Below are positions 24,488 through 30,856 of a DNA stretch of 64,000 nt, piece by piece. The stretch is taken from NCBI RefSeq assembly GCF_000373645.1, contig NZ_KB892007.1:124076-188075 (forward strand). The letters run 5' to 3'. Below the pieces are notes generated by a model. That model saw nothing but the letters and a program-made list of their open reading frames with translations. It was not told the DNA's origin and made no database searches. Both the position numbers and the translations under genes were made by a program. The first letter of the stretch is position 1. Each line of letters opens with the position of its first letter. The DNA is from Streptomyces sp. ATexAB-D23 (GTDB lineage: Bacteria; Actinomycetota; Actinomycetes; Streptomycetales; Streptomycetaceae).

Positions 24488-25276
24488 ATGAGCGGAGTTT
24501 CAGTGACCAAGGGCGCCGAGGACGCTGCACCCGCGCCCGGTGGCGATCTGGTTGTGCTGAGCAACGTCAACAAGCACTTCGGCGCGCTGCATGTGCTCCA
24601 GGACATCGACCTGACGATCGCCCGCGGCGAGGTCGTGGTCGTCATCGGGCCGTCCGGGTCCGGTAAGTCCACGCTGTGCCGCACGATCAACCGCTTGGAG
24701 ACGATCGACTCGGGCGCGATCTCGATCGACGGGAAGCCGCTGCCCGAGGAGGGCAAGGAGCTGGCGCGGCTGCGTGCCGATGTCGGCATGGTCTTCCAGT
24801 CGTTCAATCTCTTCGCCCACAAGACGGTCCTCGAGAACGTGACGCTCGGCCAGCTGAAGGTCCGCAAGGCGGACAAGAAGGCGGCCGAGGACAAGGCGCG
24901 TTCGCTGCTCGACCGGGTGGGCGTCGGGACCCAGGCCGACAAGTACCCCTCGCAGCTCTCCGGTGGCCAGCAGCAGCGCGTGGCGATCGCCAGGGCGCTG
25001 GCGATGGACCCGAAGGTCATGCTCTTCGACGAGCCGACCTCCGCGCTCGACCCGGAGATGATCAACGAGGTGCTGGAGGTCATGCAGCAGCTCGCCCGCG
25101 AGGGCATGACGATGGTCGTCGTCACCCACGAGATGGGCTTCGCCCGCTCCGCGGCCAACCGGGTCGTCTTCATGGCGGACGGAAAGATCGTCGAAGAGGC
25201 CACGCCCGACCAGTTCTTCAGCAACCCGCGCAGTGACCGGGCCAAGGACTTCCTGTCGAAGATCCTTCACCACTGA
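24488..25276 (+). CDS. gluA: Glutamate ABC importer, ATP-binding protein GluA
   Basis: The 262-residue ATPase of a polar amino acid importer. Walker [11 protein letters not shown]-loop [10 protein letters not shown], signature [15 protein letters not shown], Walker [13 protein letters not shown] and switch [14 protein letters not shown] are all intact. The [17 protein letters not shown] and EMGFAR segments are typical of GlnQ/GluA. First gene of gluABCD, encoding a high-affinity glutamate uptake system. Start ATG 24488. Confidence 0.95.
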   Translation: MSGVSVTKGAEDAAPAPGGDLVVLSNVNKHFGALHVLQDIDLTIARGEVVVVIGPSGSGKSTLCRTINRLETIDSGAISIDGKPLPEEGKELARLRADVGMVFQSFNLFAHKTVLENVTLGQLKVRKADKKAAEDKARSLLDRVGVGTQADKYPSQLSGGQQQRVAIARALAMDPKVMLFDEPTSALDPEMINEVLEVMQQLAREGMTMVVVTHEMGFARSAANRVVFMADGKIVEEATPDQFFSNPRSDRAKDFLSKILHH

Positions 25277-25345
25277 TGGAGCCTTCAGCGCCGGCTTCCG
25301 TATCTGCTGATCACTCACATCGCGTCAACTCTAGGGAATTTCACC

Positions 25346-26185
25346 ATGCAGCTTCGTAAGGTCACCGCCGCCTCGGCCGCCGTGCTCGCCCTCGCCCTGA
25401 CCGCCACCGCCTGTGGTTCCGACGACAAGGACGACGCGTCCGGGTCGAGCGGCAAGAAGATCACGATCGGCATCAAGATCGACCAGCCGGGTCTGGGTCT
25501 GAAGACCCCGGACGGCAAGTACACCGGCTTCGACGTCGATGTCGCCACGTACGTCGCCAAGGAACTCGGCTACGACGCCAAGAACATCGAGTTCAAGGAG
25601 ACCAAGAGCGCCGACCGCGAGACGGCCATCTCGCGCGGTGACGTGAAGTTCATCGTCGCCTCCTACTCGATCAACGACGAGCGCCTACAGAAGGTCGACT
25701 TCGCCGGTCCGTACCTCCTCGCCCACCAGGACATCCTGGTCCGCGCGGACGACAACTCGATCACGAAGCCCGAGGACCTGAACAACAAGAAGCTCTGCTC
25801 GGTCACCGGCTCGACCTCGGCGCAGAACATCAAGGACAAGCTGGCCCCGAAGGCGCAGCTCCAGGAGTACGGCGGCTACTCCGAGTGTCTGACGGGCCTG
25901 GAGAACAAGGTCGTCGACGCCCTGACCACCGATGACAGCATCCTGGCCGGCTACGCCGCGCAGGACGCCAACAAGGGCAAGTTCAAGCTGGCCGGCTTCA
26001 AGATGACCAACGAGAACTACGGCATCGGCCTGAAGAAGGGCGACGCCGACTTCAAGAAGAAGGTCAACGACGCGCTGACCAAGATGGTCGAGGACGGCTC
26101 GTGGGACAAGGCCGTGGAGGCCAACTTCGGCCCCGCGAACTACAAGAACGACCCCGCCCCGAAGATCGGCAACGTCGTCAAGTGA
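25346..26185 (+). CDS. gluB: Glutamate-binding lipoprotein GluB
   Basis: A 279-residue extracytoplasmic solute-binding protein with signal peptide and lipobox LTATACGS (lipid-modified Cys23). The fold is SBP_bac_3: IGIKIDQPGLGLK, GFDVDVATYVAKELG, the substrate carboxylate-binding region SADRETAISRGDV and the C-terminal GIGLKKGDADFKKKVN. It captures glutamate outside the membrane and delivers it to GluCD. It is 69 bp after gluA and is followed by a stable hairpin before gluC, which may raise its level relative to the permeases. Confidence 0.93.
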   Translation: MQLRKVTAASAAVLALALTATACGSDDKDDASGSSGKKITIGIKIDQPGLGLKTPDGKYTGFDVDVATYVAKELGYDAKNIEFKETKSADRETAISRGDVKFIVASYSINDERLQKVDFAGPYLLAHQDILVRADDNSITKPEDLNNKKLCSVTGSTSAQNIKDKLAPKAQLQEYGGYSECLTGLENKVVDALTTDDSILAGYAAQDANKGKFKLAGFKMTNENYGIGLKKGDADFKKKVNDALTKMVEDGSWDKAVEANFGPANYKNDPAPKIGNVVK

Positions 26186-26199
26186 AGCAGGGCTGACCG

Positions 26200-26228
26200 G
26201 GCGCGCCGCCGCTGACCGGCGGCGCGCC
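26200..26228 (+). other. Stable hairpin between gluB and gluC
   Basis: GGCGCGCCGCCG (26200-26211) pairs perfectly with CGGCGGCGCGCC (26217-26228) around CTGAC. Intercistronic hairpins after a binding-protein gene often protect the upstream mRNA or cause partial termination. That would fit the need for excess binding protein. Function inferred from position. Confidence 0.6.
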
Positions 26229-26260
26229 ACGCCCTCCTACACGCGGAAGCACGGGAGATC

Positions 26261-26926
26261 GTGTTCGACTTTCTTGATGGTTACGACCTGCTGGGGGCCT
26301 TCTGGGTGACGGTGAAGCTCACCGTCTACTCCGCCCTCGGCTCCCTCATATGGGGAACGCTGCTGGCCGGCATGAAGGTCAGCCCGGTCCCCCTGATGCG
26401 CGGTTTCGCGACCGGCTATGTGAACGTGATCCGGAACATTCCGCTGACCGTGATCATTATGTTCGCCTCGCTGGGCCTGTACTCGACGCTCGGCATCGCA
26501 CTCGGCGCCACCGATATCAAGGGCGTCAACTTCCGGCTCGCGGTGTTCGCCTTCATCGTCTACACCGCCGCGTTCGTGTGCGAGGCGCTGCGCTCCGGCA
26601 TCAACACGGTGCCGGTCGGGCAGGCTGAGGCCGCACGGGCTCTCGGCCTCAGCTTCACTCAGGTCCTGCGGCTGATCATCCTCCCGCAGGCCTTCCGGTC
26701 GGTGGTCAACCCGCTGTCCAACGTGCTCATCGCACTGACGAAGAACACCACCGTCGCCTCCGCGATCGGGGTGGCGGAAGCCTCGTACCTGATGAAGGAA
26801 ATGATCGAGAACGAGGCACAGCTGCTGCTGATCTCGGGTGTGTTCGCCCTCGGTTTCGTCATCCTGACCCTTCCGACCGGTCTCATCCTCGGCTGGGTGG
26901 CCAAGAAGGTGGCGGTGAAGCGATGA
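26261..26926 (+). CDS. gluC: Glutamate ABC importer, permease GluC
   Basis: A 221-residue His/Glu/Gln/Arg-type inner-membrane permease with about five helices. The EAA loop interacting with the ATPase reads EAARALGLSFTQVLRLIILPQAFR. Start GTG 26261 follows GGGAG closely. Its stop overlaps the gluD start (ATGA at 26923), which indicates translational coupling. Confidence 0.93.
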   Translation: MFDFLDGYDLLGAFWVTVKLTVYSALGSLIWGTLLAGMKVSPVPLMRGFATGYVNVIRNIPLTVIIMFASLGLYSTLGIALGATDIKGVNFRLAVFAFIVYTAAFVCEALRSGINTVPVGQAEAARALGLSFTQVLRLIILPQAFRSVVNPLSNVLIALTKNTTVASAIGVAEASYLMKEMIENEAQLLLISGVFALGFVILTLPTGLILGWVAKKVAVKR

Positions 26927-27834
26927 GTTCCGTCCTCTACGACGCCCAGGGGCCCCGCGCCAAGCGGCGCAACATCCTCTACACGGTCCTCTTCGTGCTG
27001 GCCGCCGCGGCGGTGCTGTGGTGGGTCTACGACGGCCTCGCCGAGAAGCACCAGCTCGACTGGATCAAGTGGAAGCCGTTCTTCACCAGCTCCCAGCCCT
27101 GGGAGACGTTCATCTGGCCGGGCTTCCAGAACACGATCAAGGCGGCGTTCTTCGCTCTGATCATCGCCCTGCCGCTGGGCGCGCTGTTCGGCATCGGGCG
27201 GCTCTCGGACCACCGGTGGGTCCGGGTTCCGGGCGGGGTGGTCGTGGAGTTCTTCCGCGCCATTCCCGTGCTGCTCCTGATGGTCATCGCCAACCAGGCG
27301 TACTCCGAGTACACCGAGCTGGAACCGGACACTCGTCTGCTGTACGCCGTGGTGACCGGCCTGGTGCTCTACAACGCCTCGGTGCTCGCCGAGATCGTGC
27401 GGGCGGGCATCCAGACACTTCCGCGCGGACAGACGGACGCGGCCAAGGCGATCGGCATGCGCAAGGGCCAGACGATGGTCTTCGTGCTGCTACCGCAGGC
27501 CGTCACCGCCATGCTGCCCGCGATCGTCAGCCAGCTCGTGGTGATCGTGAAGGACACCGCCCTCGGTGGCGCCGTGCTCAGCTTCCCCGAGCTGCTGGCG
27601 GCCGTGCGGCCGATGTCCGCGAACTACGGCTCCAACACCATCGCGTGTTTCACCGTCGTCGCGGTGATCTACCTCGCTCTGAACTACGCCCTCACCTCGT
27701 TCGCGAGCTGGCTGGAGCGGCGGCTCCGGCGCGGGAAGAAGAGCACGGGCGCGGTGCTCGGCACCGGCCCGGGGGGCGATCTGGAGACGATCGACGCGCC
27801 GGCGCTCAACACCGATGACGGGCGCGCCGTCTGA
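26923..27834 (+). CDS. gluD: Glutamate ABC importer, permease GluD
   Basis: The 303-residue second permease of the importer. It has an N-terminal transmembrane helix (residues 20-40), a long first extracellular part, the HisM-type core and an EAA loop DAAKAIGMRKGQTMVFVLLPQAV. Its ATG overlaps the gluC stop. A hydrophilic C-terminal tail of about 35 residues is rich in Gly, Asp and Thr. A strong terminator follows 20 bp after the stop and closes the operon. Confidence 0.93.
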   Translation: MSSVLYDAQGPRAKRRNILYTVLFVLAAAAVLWWVYDGLAEKHQLDWIKWKPFFTSSQPWETFIWPGFQNTIKAAFFALIIALPLGALFGIGRLSDHRWVRVPGGVVVEFFRAIPVLLLMVIANQAYSEYTELEPDTRLLYAVVTGLVLYNASVLAEIVRAGIQTLPRGQTDAAKAIGMRKGQTMVFVLLPQAVTAMLPAIVSQLVVIVKDTALGGAVLSFPELLAAVRPMSANYGSNTIACFTVVAVIYLALNYALTSFASWLERRLRRGKKSTGAVLGTGPGGDLETIDAPALNTDDGRAV

Positions 27835-27854
27835 CAGCCCGTCGTAGGACGCCC

Positions 27855-27890
27855 GCGAGGGGCGGTGGCGCACCTGCCACCGCCCCTCGC
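27855..27890 (+). terminator. Terminator of gluABCD
   Basis: GCGAGGGGCGGTGGC (27855-27869) and GCCACCGCCCCTCGC (27876-27890) form a perfect 15-bp stem with the loop GCACCT. Confidence 0.85.
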
Positions 27891-28031
27891 CGCGTTCCGG
27901 CGTCGCTTGACGCAAGCACCGGCAGTAGGTTGCATACGTTCTGTGATCGCGCACCGAGCCCCCTACGCCGCCGCATCCCCTTCGACGCCCGCGCCTCTTC
28001 CGTGCCGTTCCACCCTGATGGGGGACGCGCC

Positions 28032-29645
28032 GTGGACCCGGTGATCATCGTGGGTGCCGGGCCGGTCGGCCTGGCGCTCTCGCTCGCCCTCGCCGCGCAG
28101 GGGGTGCCGTGCGTGCTCGTGGACGAGGACCCGGGCAAGGACGAGACCCGCCCCGCCCGCACGGTCGTGCTCCGCGAGGACACCGCGGCCTTCCTGGAGC
28201 GGCTCGGCTGCAAGACGCTGCACGACGAGGGGCTGCGCTGGTCCGGCTGGCGGTCCGTGCGGCGCAAGCAGCTGGTACGCGAGCTGCCGCTCGGTGAGGC
28301 CGTGCCCGGCGGCGACGGGCCGGCCGCGCCCGTCCATGTGCCGCAGCACGCGCTGGTGCGGGGGCTGCGGGACGCGGTGGCCGCGCAGGAGCTGGTGCGG
28401 ACGGCCAAGCTCGGCCGGATCGACACGCTGGAGCAGGACCGGGCCGGGGTAACCGTGCACACCAGGGAGCCGGCTTCGACCTGGTGGCGCGGGAGTTACC
28501 TGGTGGGCTGCGACGGGGCCCGGTCCACCGTGCGCAAACTCCTCGACATCCGGTTTCCCGGACGTACGGCGGTGGAAAGGCACGCCGTGGCCGCGCTGCG
28601 CACCGAGCTGCCCTGGCCCGGCGAGGCCGTACTGCACCGGTCGCCCCCGTGGCGCACCGGGGGCGCCGAGGTCACCGCGCGGCCGCTGCCGGACGATGTC
28701 TGGCGGCTGGACTGGCTGCTGCCCGCGCGCGGCGAACTGGTCACGCCGGACGCCCTCGTCACGCGCGTACGGGACACCCTGGCGGGCTGGTGCGGCGAGA
28801 CTCCCCCGTACGAGCTGCTGGACACCGGGGTCTACACGCTGCACCACCGGCTGGCCCGGCGGTGGCGGGTGAAGCGGGCCTTCCTGGCCGGGGACGCCGC
28901 ACATCTGCTGGGTGCCCTGGGCACGCAGGGGCTCGACGAGGGGCTGCGGGACGCGGAGAACCTGGCCTGGAAACTGGCCCTGGCCTGGCACCACGGAGCC
29001 TCCGACGTGCTCCTCGACAGCTACCAGGCCGAGCGCCGGGCCGCCGTCGCCTCGCGGCTGCGCGCCGCCGACCAGTCGCTGCCGATACTGCGGGGCGGCG
29101 GGGGGCTGCGGACCCTGGTCCCGGGGAGCGCACGGGGGCACGACGCGCTGCTCGCGGACGGACATCTGGGCTGTGGCCCCCTTGGTGCGCCCCCCTCCTA
29201 CTCCCTGTCCCCCCTTGCGCCCCCGCGCGCCGAGGCGCACGCATCCGTGGGTACGCCCCCCGGTGCGCCGGTGGCCGATGTACGGGTCACCGCGCCCGAC
29301 GGCACCGCGGTGCGGCTGCGGGAGCGGCTCGGGCAGGGGCATCTGCTGGTGGTGCTCGTGGCGCCGGGAACCGGAGTATGGGACCGGCGGCACTGGATGC
29401 GCGCTGGAGTGATGCCCCGGCTGGTCGAGGCCGTGGCGGCCCTGCCGGTCAAGGCCGAGCTGCTGGTGACCGAGAGCTATCCGGGGGCGTCCGCGCACAC
29501 GGTTCTGCTGGTCAGGCCGGACGGCCATCTCGTCGAGTCGTTCGGCGGCGTACGGCCCGCGGAGCTCTTCGCGGCGGCGGACGCGGCACGCGGAGGGGCG
29601 GCACGGACGTCGGTCCGCTCCGACCGCACCGCAGACATCAATTGA
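28032..29645 (+). CDS. FAD-dependent aromatic-ring monooxygenase (PHBH/PheA-TfdB type)
   Basis: A 537-residue flavoprotein monooxygenase. The N-terminal Rossmann motif VGAGPVGLALSLALA (residues 7-21), the DG motif VGCDGARSTVR and the FAD ribityl motif LAGDAAHLLGALGTQGLDEG with DAENLAWKLALA are present; the usual GD-AH-PP-GQG is varied to GALGTQG. The C-terminal 130 residues form a thioredoxin-like extension typical of PheA/TfdB and polyketide hydroxylases. GTG 28032 has GGGGGA eight bases upstream. Substrate unknown. It precedes the cysteine module; the next promoter overlaps its stop codon, so expression there is probably separate. Confidence 0.85.
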   Translation: MDPVIIVGAGPVGLALSLALAAQGVPCVLVDEDPGKDETRPARTVVLREDTAAFLERLGCKTLHDEGLRWSGWRSVRRKQLVRELPLGEAVPGGDGPAAPVHVPQHALVRGLRDAVAAQELVRTAKLGRIDTLEQDRAGVTVHTREPASTWWRGSYLVGCDGARSTVRKLLDIRFPGRTAVERHAVAALRTELPWPGEAVLHRSPPWRTGGAEVTARPLPDDVWRLDWLLPARGELVTPDALVTRVRDTLAGWCGETPPYELLDTGVYTLHHRLARRWRVKRAFLAGDAAHLLGALGTQGLDEGLRDAENLAWKLALAWHHGASDVLLDSYQAERRAAVASRLRAADQSLPILRGGGGLRTLVPGSARGHDALLADGHLGCGPLGAPPSYSLSPLAPPRAEAHASVGTPPGAPVADVRVTAPDGTAVRLRERLGQGHLLVVLVAPGTGVWDRRHWMRAGVMPRLVEAVAALPVKAELLVTESYPGASAHTVLLVRPDGHLVESFGGVRPAELFAAADAARGGAARTSVRSDRTADIN

Positions 29646-29670
29646 CGCTCACAGGCGCACATGGTCTACT
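29642..29670 (+). promoter_or_regulatory. Promoter for the Cys leader / cysteine dioxygenase operon
   Basis: TTGACG (29642-29647) and TCTACT (29665-29670) are 17 bases apart. The -35 begins at the second base before the TGA stop of the monooxygenase. Transcription would start seven or eight bases after the -10, at or next to the A of the leader-peptide ATG (29678), which predicts a leaderless transcript. Confidence 0.55.
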
Positions 29671-29677
29671 CCCGGGC

Positions 29678-29764
29678 ATGACCGACACCGATGTGCGCCT
29701 GTGGCGGAGGGTCCATATGGACCTGCTCCGCTATGCGGGCTGCGTGTGTCGCCCGTCCTGCTGA
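29678..29764 (+). CDS. Cys-containing leader peptide, 28 aa
   Basis: The ATG opens a 28-codon frame whose product begins MTDTDVRLWRRVHMDLL and ends YAGCVCRPSC. Three of the last seven codons are Cys (22, 24 and 28), followed directly by TGA. The RRVHMDL...AGCVCR pattern matches the actinobacterial 'putative leader peptide' families found before sulfur genes. It is 77 bp upstream of cysteine dioxygenase. The Cys-codon region folds into a small CGGGC/GCCCG hairpin (29736-29755), and another hairpin (29785-29808) follows. By analogy to leaderless Cys-rich leader ORFs in mycobacteria, ribosome stalling at Cys codons would sense cysteine supply. No SD is seen, which fits a leaderless start. Confidence 0.75.
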   Translation: MTDTDVRLWRRVHMDLLRYAGCVCRPSC

Positions 29765-29808
29765 ATCCCGCTTCTCCTGCCTTCGCCGCGTGTGCTGTGC
29801 CGTGCGGC
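29735..29808 (+). promoter_or_regulatory. Candidate attenuator structures after the leader peptide
   Basis: Two weak hairpins follow one another. CGGGC/GCCCG (29736-29740 with 29751-29755) lies over the Cys codons. GCCGC/GCGGC (29785-29789 with 29804-29808) lies between the leader stop and the dioxygenase SD. A ribosome on the Cys codons would open the first and change the folding of the second. Stems are only five base pairs each, so the mechanism is a proposal. Confidence 0.35.
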
Positions 29809-29841
29809 GGGGTAACCGCGCGAACTCCAGGACGGCTCCCC

Positions 29842-30396
29842 GTGTCTGCTTCTCCCTCTCCCCTTTCCGTGCCCGTACCCGCGTCCGCTCCGGCTCCGGC
29901 TCCGGCTCCGACCGTGGCGGAACTGCTCGACTTCGTCCGCCGCACCGCCGAGGACACCGCCCTCATCGCCTCCCTTCCCCTCGACCCCGAGGGCCGGACG
30001 TGGGTCAGGCTCGACGGCCCCGGCGGCAGCGAGGCGTGGCTCATCGGCTGGCCGCCCGGCACAGGCACCGGCTGGCACGACCACGCCGACTCGATCGGCG
30101 CCTTCCTCACCGCCGCCGGCACGCTCAGGGAACGTTCCCTCGCCGCCCGGCTGCCTACCGACGGCTGGAAGACCCTGGAGCTGGCCGGGGACATCGACCG
30201 CACCCGGGAGCTGTCGTCGGGCCAGGGCAGGGCCTTCGGCCGGCACCACGTCCACGAGGTGCTGAACGAGTCCGCCACGGAGCACGCCGTCTCCGTCCAC
30301 GCGTACTACCCGCCGCTGCCCCGGATCCGGCGCTACAGCCGTTCCGGCGCCGTACTCCGCCTGGAGCAGACCGAGCGCCCGGAGGACTGGCAGTGA
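29842..30396 (+). CDS. Cysteine dioxygenase (type I, cupin)
   Basis: The 184-residue cupin enzyme oxidises L-cysteine to cysteine sulfinate with O2 and non-heme iron. The HxH ligands are His79 and His81 in GWHDHADS, and the third His is in GRHHVHEVLN (136 or 138). The C-terminal SVHAYYPPLPRIRRYS carries the substrate-binding region. A Pro/Ala linker (PVPASAPAPAPAP) fills residues 11-23. I chose GTG 29842 with AGGAC upstream; the frame is open further upstream but overlaps the leader. Its stop overlaps the rhodanese start (GTGA). Control by cysteine through the leader peptide makes biological sense for a cysteine-removing enzyme. Confidence 0.88.
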   Translation: MSASPSPLSVPVPASAPAPAPAPTVAELLDFVRRTAEDTALIASLPLDPEGRTWVRLDGPGGSEAWLIGWPPGTGTGWHDHADSIGAFLTAAGTLRERSLAARLPTDGWKTLELAGDIDRTRELSSGQGRAFGRHHVHEVLNESATEHAVSVHAYYPPLPRIRRYSRSGAVLRLEQTERPEDWQ

Positions 30397-30803
30397 GCCA
30401 CGGACCGCACGAGGGCGGCGGCGAACCGGTCGGAATCGACGAGCTGCTGGAACGGGTCAGGGCCGGCTACGTACGGGTCGGTCCGCGGGAGGCGTGGACG
30501 GCGGCCTCCGAAGGCGCCCTGCTCGTGGACATCCGCTACGCGCAACTGCGTGAACGGGACGGGCTGATCCCGGGGGCACTGGTCGTCGAACGCAACGAGC
30601 TGGAATGGCGGCTGGACCCGCGGGGAAGCCATCGCGCCCCGGAGGCCGTGAGCCACGGGCTCAGGGTGGTGGTGATCTGCAACGAGGGCTACGCGTCGAG
30701 CCTCGCCGTCGCGTCCCTGCACCAGCTGGGGCTGTACCGGGCGACGGACCTGGTGGGCGGCTTCCAGGCCTGGCGGGCGGCGGGACTGCCGGTCGAGGTG
30801 TGA
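30393..30803 (+). CDS. Rhodanese-like sulfurtransferase
   Basis: The 136-residue single-domain rhodanese has the active-site loop VVICNEGYASSLA with catalytic Cys96, and the LLVDIR and GLIPGALVV structural motifs. The start GTG 30393 overlaps the dioxygenase stop and has GGAGGACTGGCA upstream. Coupled expression suggests it handles sulfane sulfur or sulfite made as cysteine is degraded. Such Cdo-rhodanese pairs are known in actinobacteria. Confidence 0.88.
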   Translation: MSHGPHEGGGEPVGIDELLERVRAGYVRVGPREAWTAASEGALLVDIRYAQLRERDGLIPGALVVERNELEWRLDPRGSHRAPEAVSHGLRVVVICNEGYASSLAVASLHQLGLYRATDLVGGFQAWRAAGLPVEV

Positions 30804-30804
30804 C

Positions 30805-30850
30805 GGGTGGGGGGGCGGCCCGCCGCCCGGGTGGCGGGCGGCCCCCCACC
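30805..30850. terminator. Long G/C hairpin between rhodanese and permease genes
   Basis: GGTGGGGGG near 30806 pairs with CCCCCCACC at 30842-30850, and inner GGCCCGCC pairs with GGCGGGC. It lies directly between two convergent genes, two bases after the rhodanese stop and six bases from the permease stop. Confidence 0.7.
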
Positions 30851-30856
30851 TTCCCG

